From assembly GCF_002726155.1 (NCBI RefSeq), contig NZ_PBSH01000024.1, positions 1 through 38,553 on the forward strand: a DNA stretch of 38,553 nucleotides, read 5' to 3'. Position 1 is the stretch's first letter. Every line of letters begins with the position of its first letter. Below are positions 8,494 through 16,969 of this stretch, one piece after another. Origin of the DNA: Alcanivorax sp. Lineage in GTDB: Bacteria; Pseudomonadota; Gammaproteobacteria; Pseudomonadales; Alcanivoracaceae. The position numbers were made by a program, and so were the translations under genes. The notes beneath the pieces were generated by a model. The model saw nothing but the letters and a program-made list of their open reading frames with translations. It was not told the origin of the DNA and did no database searches.

Positions 8494-8587
8494 CCGGCGG
8501 TGCCCCTGCCACCGCCGGTAGTTGATCCCCTCCCGACCAGTCTTTACTGTTTAACGTGCAATCCAGCGCGGCCTGTCAGGCCGTTTT
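8494..8587 (+). terminator. Two hairpins after tonB, possible terminators
   Basis: CCGGCGGTG (8494-8502) pairs perfectly with CACCGCCGG (8510-8518), but no T run follows. A second short stem, GGCCT with AGGCC (8570-8582), is followed by GTTTT and is the better terminator shape. One or both probably separate tonB from the ZIP gene. Confidence 0.45.
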
Positions 8588-8632
8588 GGCCTGCCACGAC
8601 GAACTCTCATCTTCATTATACGGAAAAGGTCT

Positions 8633-9352
8633 GTGAGCCCATTAACACTGGCATTACTCCTCAGCCTGGCCGCCGGCCTTAGCATGGCGGTTGGCGCGCT
8701 GATCGGCGTGCAGCAGCATATCGCCAGAAGCTGGCTGGAGCAGGAAGTTCGCCACGGCGTGATTGCCTTCGGCGGCGGGGCTCTGCTGGCAGCCGTGGCC
8801 CTGGTGCTGGTCCCCGAAGCCGTCAAGCACCACAGCCCGTTTTCCGCCACCGTGCTTTTTGTCAGTGGCGGGCTGGTGTTCATGCTGATCGACCGGGCGC
8901 TGGCAAAACGCGGCGGCGCCATGTCGCAATTACTAGCCATGCTGCTGGATTTTGTGCCTGAAGCCATCGCCCTGGGCGCGGCGCTGGCCAGCGGCGGCAG
9001 CCAGGCCTACCTGCTCGCCTTCCTGATCGGCATGCAGAACATGCCCGAAGGGTTCAACGCCTACCGGGAAATCTACAACAGTGATGGTAATACGCTATCC
9101 AAAAGCCGCATTGTGCTGGCTTTTGCCGGCATGGCATTGCTGGGGCCACTAAGCGCCTGGTTAGGCTTCGAGGTATTGGTGGAACAACCCTTTATTCTTG
9201 GCGGCATCATGTTGTTTGCCAGTGGCGGGATTCTGTACCTCACCTTCCAGGACATTGCTCCGCAGGTTCCCCTGGAAAAACACTGGATGCCCGCTCAAGG
9301 GGCGGTGGCAGGTTTTGCGCTGGGGCTGGTGGGGCACCTGTTGGTGCAGTAA
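8633..9352 (+). CDS. ZIP-family metal transporter
   Basis: An integral membrane protein of 239 residues with about eight hydrophobic segments, matching the bacterial ZIP family (zinc and other divalent cations into the cytoplasm). The two metal-site helices are recognisable: DFVPEAIALGA (Asp106, Glu110) and MQNMPEGFNAY (Asn136, Glu139). They lack the histidines found in ZupT-like members at some of these positions, so metal preference is uncertain. The start is a GTG at 8633 with an AAAAGG ribosome binding site. The gene converges with ubiX, and its stop codon abuts a heptad repeat array. Confidence 0.87.
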   Translation: MSPLTLALLLSLAAGLSMAVGALIGVQQHIARSWLEQEVRHGVIAFGGGALLAAVALVLVPEAVKHHSPFSATVLFVSGGLVFMLIDRALAKRGGAMSQLLAMLLDFVPEAIALGAALASGGSQAYLLAFLIGMQNMPEGFNAYREIYNSDGNTLSKSRIVLAFAGMALLGPLSAWLGFEVLVEQPFILGGIMLFASGGILYLTFQDIAPQVPLEKHWMPAQGAVAGFALGLVGHLLVQ

Positions 9353-9497
9353 GTTGGAAGTACACAGTTAAAAGTTGAAACGCGACAACAGCTACCCTGA
9401 GCTAAAACGCAAGAGGCCGCGCCCAAGCTGTGGGCGCGGCCTCTTGCCGCAGGAATATTGAATGCCTGGCGCGCGTTTTATCTTTGTACTCTCAACT
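9352..9497. repeat. Paired inward heptad-repeat element between ZIP gene and ubiX
   Basis: The left arm (9352-9386) has five 7-bp units, four of them matching AGTNNNN, and starts on the last base of the ZIP stop codon. The right arm (9470-9497), read on the minus strand, has AGTTGAG, AGTACAA and AGATAAA-type units and starts on the last base of the ubiX stop codon. Both arms end inward in ACGCG. The core holds a perfect 17-bp stem (9409-9447). Confidence 0.75.
9404..9447 (-). terminator. Terminator-like 17-bp hairpin, serving ubiX
   Basis: A perfect 17-bp inverted repeat (9409-9425 with 9431-9447) closes a 5-base loop. On the minus strand it is followed by GTTTTAGC, so it can terminate leftward transcription from ubiX. 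It has no T run on the plus strand but could still stabilise the ZIP mRNA. Confidence 0.75.
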
Positions 9498-10099
9498 CAT
9501 TCCCCCCAACGCTTCACCAAGGTTTGCTCCACACCAAGATGATCCAGCAACCGGGCCACCATAAAGTCCACCAGATCATCCACGCTTTGTGGCTGATGAT
9601 AGAAGCCCGGCGCGGCCGGCATGATAGTGACACCGAGGCGGGCAAGCTTGAGCATGTTTTCCAAGTGAATGGCGGAAAACGGTGATTCGCGAGGTACCAG
9701 AATCAACTTGCGCCCTTCCTTGATTGCCACATCCGCAGCGCGCTCAATCAGGTTATCACTGGCGCCCGTGGCAATAGCGGACAGGGTTCCGGTGGAACAG
9801 GGACACACCACCATCGCCGCTGGCGCGCCACTGCCGGAGGCCACCGGAGCCGTCCATTGCTCCAGCCCGCAGACGACCAGCCATCCCTTGTCGGTCTTTA
9901 CCCACTCACGCAGAGCCTGCTCGGCCTGCCCGGTGCCAGCCGGCAACTTCAATTCGGTTTCCGTCCCGATGACCACCCGTGCAGCCTTGGACAGCAGCAC
10001 AAACACCTCGCATTCCGCCTCCAGCAGGCACTGCAGCAAACGCAGCCCGTAGGGCGCACCGGAAGCGCCGGTGAAAGCAAGCGTAACCCGTTGCGTCAT
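9497..10099 (-). CDS. ubiX: Flavin prenyltransferase UbiX
   Basis: Makes prenylated FMN, the cofactor that UbiD-type decarboxylases need in ubiquinone synthesis. The 200-residue protein has the FMN-binding TGASGAPYG at 10-18, the [14 protein letters not shown] segment at 99-112 and VPRESPFS at 135-142, all diagnostic. Its start overlaps the upstream DUF2214 gene by 4 bases, so it is translationally coupled. The stop codon abuts a heptad array and hairpin. ubiD is not in the window. Confidence 0.95.
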   Translation of the reverse strand: MTQRVTLAFTGASGAPYGLRLLQCLLEAECEVFVLLSKAARVVIGTETELKLPAGTGQAEQALREWVKTDKGWLVVCGLEQWTAPVASGSGAPAAMVVCPCSTGTLSAIATGASDNLIERAADVAIKEGRKLILVPRESPFSAIHLENMLKLARLGVTIMPAAPGFYHQPQSVDDLVDFMVARLLDHLGVEQTLVKRWGE

Positions 10100-10554
10100 G
10101 ACCCCATCCCGACACCTCTGGCCATCATCGCAGCCAGAATCGGCATCAATATCACCAAATGAATTTCCGCCACCAGCACGCCGCGCAGGTTGCGTTGCAG
10201 CTTGTCATCAATTTCCGGCACGTGGCCGGCGTTTACCGATTTGCGCCACCCCAGCAGCACCTTAGTGGGGTACAAGCTCAGCAAGGCAATCAATACAAAC
10301 AGCGTGACCTTGCCATGGAACCAGGGGTTCGCAAGATAAAAATCCCAGCCTTTTTCTGTCCAGCCGGCCCGGGCCAGACCACTGATCAACACCATCAATG
10401 CCGACAGACCATAACCGATATCCAGCCACAAGAGCGTACGGATATTGCGTTCATTGATACCGGTACGCCACAGCAACAGCTCGCCATACAGGCAAGCAAA
10501 CAACATCAGAATGCTGAGGTAATGGACCGAAGCCCAGAGTACAGACCAGAACAT
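10096..10554 (-). CDS. DUF2214-type integral membrane protein
   Basis: A 152-residue protein with four hydrophobic segments, about 4-24, 42-62, 83-101 and 126-145. It resembles the DUF2214 family of predicted membrane proteins by overall pattern; function is unknown. The start is clear: AAGGAGG lies 5 bases before the ATG. It overlaps ubiX (ATGA), so the two are one operon. A polytopic membrane partner for a flavin prenyltransferase is unexplained; two histidines (His11, His79) could bind a cofactor, but this is speculation. Confidence 0.8.
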   Translation of the reverse strand: MFWSVLWASVHYLSILMLFACLYGELLLWRTGINERNIRTLLWLDIGYGLSALMVLISGLARAGWTEKGWDFYLANPWFHGKVTLFVLIALLSLYPTKVLLGWRKSVNAGHVPEIDDKLQRNLRGVLVAEIHLVILMPILAAMMARGVGMGS

Positions 10555-10570
10555 GGCAACCTCCTTGAAA

Positions 10571-10715
10571 CCGCATCACGCCACACGCTTCAAGCTACAA
10601 CGCGTATTAGCTTGTACTGTTCACAAACCTGGCCCCGCGAATAAAGTCAGGGCGCGGACATGGCCACTCATAACATGAACAGCCAGAACGCGTTGCTGCT
10701 TGTGGCGTGAAGCGT
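10571..10715. repeat. Paired inward heptad-repeat element downstream of mpl
   Basis: The left arm (10571-10605) ends in ACGCTTC, AAGCTAC and AACGCGT-type units. The right arm (10688-10715), read on the minus strand, has ACGCTTC, ACGCCAC, AAGCAGC and AACGCGT units and starts at the base after the mpl stop codon. The core is itself palindromic: CTGTTCA with TGAACAG, then TGGCC with GGCCA, then CCGCG with CGCGG. The whole element can fold into one long imperfect hairpin. Confidence 0.75.
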
Positions 10716-12068
10716 TTATTCAGCCAGCGCATCCAGCAGCTTCTGGTGAATACCGCCAAACCCGCCGTTGCTCATCACCACCACATTCAACGGCTCGCCC
10801 TTGTGGCTCACTACTTTGGCCACAATCTCATCCAGCGATTCACTGACCGATGCGGGCACTGGCGACTCGCTCAGAACCGAATCCAGCGACCAGTCCAGGC
10901 CCGGTGGCTGATACCAGATTACCTCATCGGCACAACCTGTGCTGCCTGCCAAGGCCGCCTTGTGATTTCCCAGACGCATGGTGTTGGAGCGAGGCTCAAT
11001 GATCGCGAGAATCTTGCCGTCGCCCACCTTGCGCCGCAGCCCATCCAGGGTGGTGGCAATAGCCGTGGGATGGTGGGCAAAGTCGTCGTAAACCCGCACG
11101 CCATCCACCTCGCCGCGCAGTTCCATGCGCCGCTTCACTCCCACAAATTCCGATAACGCCGCCGCGCCATCGGCCAGGGTCACCCCTACATGCCGGGCCG
11201 CCAGTAACGCGGCCATGCCATTATTGACGCTGTGACGACCGGTCTGGTCCCACCGCACCAGGGCCACTGGCTCGCCGTTTTCCAGCACGGTAAAGACCGA
11301 GCCGTCGTCCTGATCCAGCCGGAAGCCCAGCGCTTCATCTTCCCCAAAGCGCTCCACTTCACTCCAGCATCCCTTATCCAGCGTCTCCTCCAGCGCGGTT
11401 TCACCGTGGGGCAGGATCAACCGTCCGGTGGACGGGACTGTGCGAATCAGGTGATGAAACTGGGTCTGAATAGCCGCCAGATCGGCAAAGATATCCGCGT
11501 GATCAAATTCCAGATTATTGAGGATCACGGTACGGGGGCGGTAGTGCACAAACTTGCTGCGCTTATCGAAAAATGCCGTGTCGTACTCGTCCGCCTCCAC
11601 CACAAAAAAAGGCGTCTCGCCCAGCCGGGCAGACACACCAAAATTACCTGGCACACCGCCGATCAGGTAACCGGGATTTAAGCCCGCGTATTCCAGAATC
11701 CAGGCCAGCATGGAACTGGTGGTGGTCTTGCCGTGGGTGCCGGACACCGCCAGCACCCAGCGCCCGGGAAGCACCACTTCTTCCAGCAACTGCGCCCCAG
11801 AGGTATACGGCAAGCCGCGATCCAGCACCGCTTCCACCGCCGGATTCCCCCGACTCAAGGCATTACCCACCACCACCAGATCCGGCGCCGGCTCCAGCTG
11901 GGCCGGATCGTACCCCTGGGTCAGGGTGATACCGGCCGCCGCCAGCTGATCACTCATGGGCGGATAAACATTCTGGTCACTGCCGGTGACGTGGTGCCCC
12001 TGGGCCTTGGCCAGCTGCGCCAGCGACCCCATGAAGGTGCCGCAAATACCGAGAATATGAATATGCAT
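10716..12068 (-). CDS. mpl: UDP-N-acetylmuramate:L-alanyl-gamma-D-glutamyl-meso-diaminopimelate ligase
   Basis: Recycles cell-wall murein tripeptide by joining it to UDP-MurNAc in the cytoplasm. The 450-residue protein belongs to the Mur ligase family. It begins with the nucleotide-binding MHIHILGICGTFMGSLAQLA typical of Mpl, has the ATP loop GTHGKTTT at 110-117, and the central-domain NNLEFDHADIF. The frame extends 15 codons further upstream to a TTG, but Mpl homologues start at MHIHILGICG, so I use the ATG at 12068. No ribosome binding site is obvious. An AraC-type gene lies about 90 bp upstream on the same strand. Confidence 0.95.
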   Translation of the reverse strand: MHIHILGICGTFMGSLAQLAKAQGHHVTGSDQNVYPPMSDQLAAAGITLTQGYDPAQLEPAPDLVVVGNALSRGNPAVEAVLDRGLPYTSGAQLLEEVVLPGRWVLAVSGTHGKTTTSSMLAWILEYAGLNPGYLIGGVPGNFGVSARLGETPFFVVEADEYDTAFFDKRSKFVHYRPRTVILNNLEFDHADIFADLAAIQTQFHHLIRTVPSTGRLILPHGETALEETLDKGCWSEVERFGEDEALGFRLDQDDGSVFTVLENGEPVALVRWDQTGRHSVNNGMAALLAARHVGVTLADGAAALSEFVGVKRRMELRGEVDGVRVYDDFAHHPTAIATTLDGLRRKVGDGKILAIIEPRSNTMRLGNHKAALAGSTGCADEVIWYQPPGLDWSLDSVLSESPVPASVSESLDEIVAKVVSHKGEPLNVVVMSNGGFGGIHQKLLDALAE

Positions 12069-12161
12069 GGGAAGGGACTGCCAACATTTAAATTCCCTGC
12101 ACCATAACGGCAAGGGCCCCCAAGGTGAAGTGCCTGCTCAGCGGAATGCCAGTTAAGGAGC

Positions 12162-12989
12162 CTATTCTCCCGGCTCCCCGGCACCGACCAGCACCCGGTT
12201 TTGCCGCGAATGGCTGAGCATGGCGGATGGCGGCATACCCAGCATGCTTTGAAAGACATGGGACAAATGCGACGAATCGGAAAACCCCGCCGTCAGCGCC
12301 GCATCCGTGAGCGAGCTGCCCATGGACATCATCGTTGAGGTCACAAACAGGCGGTGCCACAGGCGATAACGACGAATGGGAATCCCCGTAGCCTCCTTGA
12401 ATACACGCTGCAGGCGTGCGCCTGACAACCCCACATGGCGAGCAAGATCCTCATTGGAATAATTCTGCGCCGGGTCAGAGCGAATCAGCTCAATAATACG
12501 GGCAATGCGGGCATCCGGCATGAACCCCGCTACAGTCGTATCCGCTGCGGGGAAAAGCAGATCCGCCAGCAATGCATACACCTGATCTGCCTCCAGGCTA
12601 TCGCGATACGCCTGCGTTAATACCGACAACTGTTTGTCCTGCAGCGCAGAAACAGAGTAAAAACCGGATTCGTGCCGCTGCATCAGGCGCTGATGAAACA
12701 AATAATCCCGACCCAGAGGATCCAGAAAACAGCAGCCAATCTGTTTTCCCTGCGAATCAGCAGAAAACGAAATGCCGGCAGGCAACAGCAGCGTTCGCGC
12801 ACGAAATGTTTCGCCGTTCACCTCTAACAACACATCATCTTCCAAACCGAGCAAAAAGGTATGCGCCCCGGCGGAAAAGGTAATGCGTCGCTCGAGATAA
12901 CCAACGTAGAGCGTCCTTAAACGCCACAAATACAGCGTGGAAGGCGGCATTACGCCTTGCCCGTTCGCGTTATTATTTTTGTCGTTCAT
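12162..12989 (-). CDS. AraC-family transcriptional regulator next to the lipase genes
   Basis: The C-terminal hundred or so residues hold the two AraC helix-turn-helix motifs: NEDLARHVGLSGARLQRVF, then LTDAALTAGFSDSSHLSHVF with the GMPP tail. The N-terminal part is cupin-like beta sheet with no identifiable ligand motif. The open frame extends upstream to 13091, but those 34 residues look unlike the family, so I prefer the ATG at 12989 (275 residues). The gene is divergent from the lipase operon across about 210 bp. By position it is the likely lipase regulator; this is inference, and it could also act on distant genes. Confidence 0.87.
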   Translation of the reverse strand: MNDKNNNANGQGVMPPSTLYLWRLRTLYVGYLERRITFSAGAHTFLLGLEDDVLLEVNGETFRARTLLLPAGISFSADSQGKQIGCCFLDPLGRDYLFHQRLMQRHESGFYSVSALQDKQLSVLTQAYRDSLEADQVYALLADLLFPAADTTVAGFMPDARIARIIELIRSDPAQNYSNEDLARHVGLSGARLQRVFKEATGIPIRRYRLWHRLFVTSTMMSMGSSLTDAALTAGFSDSSHLSHVFQSMLGMPPSAMLSHSRQNRVLVGAGEPGE

Positions 12990-13198
12990 ATTGTTATTCT
13001 CGACCGAAAAACAGCCTTCCAGGACAAACTGCGCCGAAAAAGACCCGCCTGTGAATCCCGTCACAGAGCGAGAAAATCCAGATTCAACCACGCCCCATTC
13101 CTACAAGTCAGTATCACCAAACCTTCATATAGTCCAGTCGTCGACACAAAAACCCGCAGCCATGGCGCCGGCTGCCATCTAATAAATAGGAGAAAATC

Positions 13199-14155
13199 AT
13201 GTCGATCATCGCCCGTGGCCTGTTCATGGTCACCGCTCTGATATTGAGCACCAGCCAGGCCCATGCCTGGTCCTGGTTCGGAAAAGACACACGCTACGCC
13301 GACACCCGCTACCCCATCGTTCTGGTGGGCGGCATCATCGCGTTCGATGACATTGCCGGTATCGATTATTTCTACGGCATCGCCGATGACATGCGCGACT
13401 ACGGTGCGGATGTATACGAAAGCAACGTCAGTGCCCTGCAAAGCAATGAATACCGTGGTGAAGAACTGATTACCCAGATCGAAAACTACCTGGCCGTCAC
13501 CGGCGCGCAGAAAGCCAACCTGATCGCTCACTCACAAGGCGCCCCCACCGCCCGCTATGTGGCAGCAGTGCGCCCGGATCTGGTGGCGTCGGTAACCTCC
13601 GTGCACGGTGAAAACCGCGGCACCCGGGTTGCCGATATCATTCGTGGAGTACTGCCCGAAGGCAGCGTATCGGAAGGGCTGGCCGACATGATCGCCGGAG
13701 GTGTTGGCGCCTTGTGGGAAATGGCATCCGGCGGCCCCAATGCCAATGACCAGTCCGCCACGGCAGTACTCGCCGACTCCACCACCGCAGGCATGGCCGC
13801 GTTCAATCAGCGCTACCCCCAGGCCATGCCCAGCTCTGCCTGTGGCACCAGCGGCCAGCATTCCGTCAATGGTGTGCGCTACTGGTCCTGGGGCGGAACC
13901 GGCGTGCACACAAACCTGTTCGACCCCTTCGACAGCCTGCTGGTCACCGTCACCCAGTTTGCCTTCCCCTCCGGCGTCAAACACGACGGCGTATTGCCCC
14001 TGTGCGGTATGTACCTGGGCAAACCCATCCGTCATAACTATCGCCACAACCACGCGGATGCCATCCGACAGCTGTTCGGGCTGATGGGCTGGGAAACCGA
14101 CCCGAAGACGTTATACCGCAACCAGGCCAACCGCCTGAAAAACGCTGGCCTGTAA
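13199..14155 (+). CDS. Secreted triacylglycerol lipase, Pseudomonas I.1/I.2-like, with altered motifs
   Basis: An alpha/beta hydrolase of 318 residues with a signal peptide (cleavage near AHA, residue 23), probably secreted after folding in the periplasm. The catalytic triad can be placed as Ser112 (AHSQG, 110-114), Asp263 (KHDGVLPLCG) and His285 (RHNHADAIRQLFGL). Cys215 and Cys269 match the structural disulfide of Pseudomonas lipases. Two motifs differ from relatives: the oxyanion-hole HG is GG (VLVGGIIAFD, 41-50), and the nucleophile elbow is AHSQGA instead of GHSxGG. The segment after the third strand reads SVHGENRGT where relatives have GAPHKGS. A ribosome binding site (AGGAG) precedes the ATG. 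The foldase gene follows. Confidence 0.92.
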   Translation: MSIIARGLFMVTALILSTSQAHAWSWFGKDTRYADTRYPIVLVGGIIAFDDIAGIDYFYGIADDMRDYGADVYESNVSALQSNEYRGEELITQIENYLAVTGAQKANLIAHSQGAPTARYVAAVRPDLVASVTSVHGENRGTRVADIIRGVLPEGSVSEGLADMIAGGVGALWEMASGGPNANDQSATAVLADSTTAGMAAFNQRYPQAMPSSACGTSGQHSVNGVRYWSWGGTGVHTNLFDPFDSLLVTVTQFAFPSGVKHDGVLPLCGMYLGKPIRHNYRHNHADAIRQLFGLMGWETDPKTLYRNQANRLKNAGL

Positions 14156-14164
14156 CACAACCCT

Positions 14165-14191
14165 CCCCGCAGGGACCACTTCCCTGCGGGG
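14165..14191 (+). other. Hairpin between lipase and foldase genes
   Basis: A perfect 11-bp stem (14165-14175 with 14181-14191) closes a 5-base loop, 10 bases after the lipase stop. No T run follows, so it is not a strong terminator. It may set the ratio of lipase to foldase by mRNA stabilisation or partial termination. Confidence 0.7.
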
Positions 14192-14213
14192 CAATCCGGA
14201 TAGAGACAAGACC

Positions 14214-15221
14214 ATGACACGCACACTGGCACTTCTGGCCACCGTCTTTGTATTGGCCACCGGGGTATTCTGGGGGCTCAAACGTATTCCAGTGCCCCAG
14301 CACCACGCACAGCCGGTACCGCATCAAACCGATACGCAAACGAACCATTCCCACGGGCTCGACATAGCAACAGCGCGCATCATTAAACCGACGCTGGCCG
14401 ACACGCTGGCCAATACATCGCTGGCCGGCACACAGGTGCCCGGCAACCTGATGACCGATGCCCGAGGGCACCTGATCGTAGACAGTAACAGCAAGGCCAT
14501 CATGGATTATTTTCTTGCCTTGAATGGGGAAGTGCCGGACACGGCGATCAGAAAAGCGCTGGCACAATGGGCAGAGCATAACGCGGGGGCCACCGCTGCT
14601 GCCGACTTGCTGTCCCTGCTCGAACGTTATCAGCATTACCGCAGCAAGTTTGCCAGCGGCGATTACGCCGCCCGCTATGCAGGTCATGGCGACAACGATA
14701 TCCGCCGCAAGCTGCAACAGCGCCAGCAACTGCGCGCCGATACCCTGGGCGCCGATACCGCCAACGCCCTGTTCGCGGATGAAGACCGTTATGATCAATT
14801 CAGTCTGAATCGACACGACATCATGACGTCAGACCGTTCCGATGAGGAAAAGGCGACAGCCCTGAGAGCCCTTCGCAACACCCTTCCGGAGACGCTGGCA
14901 AAGCAATACCAGCGGCAATATGACCTGCAGCACCTTGAGGCCCGGGAACAGTCGATGAAACAAGAGGGAGCCAGTACCGAGGAGCTATATGCATTCCGGC
15001 AGCTGCAATTCGGCGATGCCGCCGCCCTGCGTCTGCAGGCACTGGCGGCAGAGCGTCAGGCCTGGCAACACCGTTATCAGGATTACACGCTACAGCGAGA
15101 CCAGATCCATAACGCTGCCCTGAGCAGTGACGACAAACAAAAGCAATTGGATGCCCTGCGGCGCCAGCTCTTTTCCGCCAGCGAGCAACAGCGGGCAGCC
15201 GCACTGGATCGCTTGCAGTAA
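14214..15221 (+). CDS. Lipase-specific foldase (lipase chaperone, LifO/LimK type)
   Basis: A steric chaperone anchored in the inner membrane by an N-terminal helix (about 4-22) and facing the periplasm, where it folds the partner lipase before export. The 335-residue protein has a variable Pro/His-rich linker and then the foldase motif region SNSKAIMDYFLALNGE at 91-106. This matches the family consensus RxxFDYFLSA only partly: Lys, Met, Ala and Leu replace R, F, S and A. The rest is long, charged, helical extended structure typical of the family. It follows the lipase by 58 bp. The lipase and foldase motifs have diverged together. Confidence 0.88.
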   Translation: MTRTLALLATVFVLATGVFWGLKRIPVPQHHAQPVPHQTDTQTNHSHGLDIATARIIKPTLADTLANTSLAGTQVPGNLMTDARGHLIVDSNSKAIMDYFLALNGEVPDTAIRKALAQWAEHNAGATAAADLLSLLERYQHYRSKFASGDYAARYAGHGDNDIRRKLQQRQQLRADTLGADTANALFADEDRYDQFSLNRHDIMTSDRSDEEKATALRALRNTLPETLAKQYQRQYDLQHLEAREQSMKQEGASTEELYAFRQLQFGDAAALRLQALAAERQAWQHRYQDYTLQRDQIHNAALSSDDKQKQLDALRRQLFSASEQQRAAALDRLQ

Positions 15222-15258
15222 CCAGAAACACTCATCACTTAATACCGTGTCCCGGCAT

Positions 15259-15284
15259 AAAAAAAGGGCCGCTTCATGCGGCCC
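15259..15284 (-). terminator. Rho-independent terminator after fmdB
   Basis: A 7-bp GC stem (GGGCCGC with GCGGCCC) and a 5-base loop. On the minus strand the stem is followed by a run of seven T. It lies 39 bp past the fmdB stop and faces the foldase gene from the other side. Confidence 0.9.
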
Positions 15285-15323
15285 CACAAGGGAATGTTTA
15301 CTGCCGTAGTTACCCTGAAAAAG

Positions 15324-15653
15324 TTAGTGGCTGATCATCCAGGGCCGTGCCGAGGGGAACATCTTGTTACCCTCCGCAGTGTAAAAAAGCTTGGATTTAC
15401 GCTTGTGATGGCAACAACCCTGTTCTTTTTCCGAGTGCTGATTACCTTGTCGGGGTTCATGCATGGCCTTCTCATTACGTTCAATGGCCTGACGTTTGGC
15501 CGGGGCCATATCCAGCACTTCCGGTGCAACCATAATGACCCGGGGCGACAGCGCACCACAACTGGGGCACAGCGCACATTCACCGGAAGCCTGCATCGGA
15601 ACCAGGTCGTGAAACAGACCATGGTCAGCACATTTATAGTCATAAAGCGGCAT
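15324..15653 (-). CDS. fmdB: FmdB-family zinc-ribbon protein
   Basis: A 109-residue protein opening with the FmdB signature MPLYDYKCADHG and a zinc ribbon with Cys8, Cys26 and Cys29, plus His11 and Cys32 nearby. FmdB proteins are associated with formamidase loci and were proposed to regulate them; the mechanism is unclear. The C-terminal half is charged and includes a CCHH cluster. An AGGAG ribosome binding site precedes the ATG. It lies 18 bp after fmdA in the same operon, the arrangement known from methylotroph formamidase genes, and is followed by a strong terminator. Confidence 0.92.
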   Translation of the reverse strand: MPLYDYKCADHGLFHDLVPMQASGECALCPSCGALSPRVIMVAPEVLDMAPAKRQAIERNEKAMHEPRQGNQHSEKEQGCCHHKRKSKLFYTAEGNKMFPSARPWMISH

Positions 15654-15671
15654 GATCAGCTCCTGTTCTGA

Positions 15672-16901
15672 TTACTTGTCTTTGGATAGCGGCACGTCAA
15701 CGCTACCCGCCACGCTGTGTTGCGGCCCGTCCATTCCCGGCTTGATATCAAAGTCGAAAATATCCGTGGGCAGCCAGAGCGTGGCACAAGCATTTGGCAC
15801 ATCCACCACGCCACTAATATGCCCCTGCACAGGCGCGCAACCAAGCAAGGCATAAGCCTGGGCTCCCGTGTAGCCAAACTTTTTCAAGTACTCGATAGCA
15901 TTCAGGCAAGCTTGGCGATACGCCACATGTACATCCAGGAAGTGCTGTTTGCCTTCTTCATCAACGGAGATGCCTTCAAAGATCAGATAATCGTCATACT
16001 TGGGTGCCATCGGGCTGGGCTTGAAGATTGGATTCTTGATGCCGTACTTGTCCATACCTCCCTTGATGATATTCACCCGCAAGTGAATCCAGCCCGCCAT
16101 TTCAATAGCGCCACAGAAGGTAATTTCGCCATCCCCCTGACTGAAGTGCAAATCACCGACAGACAGACCAGCGTCTTTCACATAGACCGGGAAGTACACC
16201 TGCGACCCACGTGACAAGTCTTTGATATCGCAGTTACCACCGTGTTCGCGTGGCGGTACGGTTCGGGCGCCTTCTGCAGCCGCCCTGGCTTTTTCGTCAC
16301 CAGTGAGCTTACCCATGTGGGCAGTATCGGCATAAGGCAGGTTGGCCAACGCCGGCACGCGATCCGGCTCCGTGTCGTAAAGCTCTTTTTCACGACTATT
16401 CCATTCATTCAGCATGTCCTTGGATGGCAGACAGCCGATCAGACCTGGATGAATCAGGCCGGCAAATTCTACATTGGGAATATGGCGTGACTTGGTAAAC
16501 ATGCCACTGAAATCCCAGATGGATTTCTGTGCTTCCGGGAAATGCTCGGTGAGAAAACCACCGCCATTCTGCTTGGAAAAGAAACCATTGAATCCCCACT
16601 GGCTCTCTTCAAAGGTGCCAATATCCAGGATATCCACCACCAGCAGATCACCAGGTTCCGCCCCTTCAACACCCACCGGACCGGTGAGAAAGTGCACCTG
16701 AGTCAGGTCCACATCACGCACATCATCAGCGCTGTCATTATTTTCAATCTGTCCGCCGGTCCAGTCATGGCATTCAAGAATAAAATCATCCCCGGGCTTC
16801 ACCATTTTTGCCATGGGAATATCCGGGTGCCAGCGGTTATGAATATTTTCGTTTTCGTAGGGCGATTGCTTAAGGTCAATCTTGATAATAGTTTCAGCCA
16901 T
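15672..16901 (-). CDS. fmdA: Formamidase FmdA
   Basis: Acetamidase/formamidase family enzyme that hydrolyses formamide to formate and ammonium in the cytoplasm. The 409-residue protein is full length, with the family segments PGDDFILECHDWTGGQI near the start, GPVGVEGAEPGDLLVVDIL near 76, NVEFAGLIHPGLIGCLPS mid-protein and HGGNCDIKDLSRGSQVYFPV near 220. A GGAGGAG ribosome binding site precedes the ATG. It heads a two-gene operon with fmdB behind a promoter that shares a composite operator with urtA. It is unrelated in fold to the AmiE amidase nearby, so the locus has two amidases of different types. Confidence 0.95.
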   Translation of the reverse strand: MAETIIKIDLKQSPYENENIHNRWHPDIPMAKMVKPGDDFILECHDWTGGQIENNDSADDVRDVDLTQVHFLTGPVGVEGAEPGDLLVVDILDIGTFEESQWGFNGFFSKQNGGGFLTEHFPEAQKSIWDFSGMFTKSRHIPNVEFAGLIHPGLIGCLPSKDMLNEWNSREKELYDTEPDRVPALANLPYADTAHMGKLTGDEKARAAAEGARTVPPREHGGNCDIKDLSRGSQVYFPVYVKDAGLSVGDLHFSQGDGEITFCGAIEMAGWIHLRVNIIKGGMDKYGIKNPIFKPSPMAPKYDDYLIFEGISVDEEGKQHFLDVHVAYRQACLNAIEYLKKFGYTGAQAYALLGCAPVQGHISGVVDVPNACATLWLPTDIFDFDIKPGMDGPQHSVAGSVDVPLSKDK

Positions 16902-16969
16902 GGTCTGCTCTCCTCCGGTTAACCACAGGAATCACCTGTCCTTGCAGGTTATTCCGACGTTGCGGAATC

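Noticed and set aside
7217..8512. 431-codon open frame on the minus strand opposite exbD2 and tonB
   Set aside because: It is antisense to well-supported genes, and its repetitive Gly/Arg/Leu/Phe composition mirrors the Pro-Lys repeat codons of tonB.
10571..10715. Inverted repeats as a transposon-derived MITE
   Set aside because: No target site duplication is visible and the arms are heptad arrays rather than a single terminal repeat; no transposase is present.
13977..14816. 279-codon minus-strand frame opposite the lipase and foldase genes
   Set aside because: No ribosome binding site or known domain, and it overlaps two well-supported genes.
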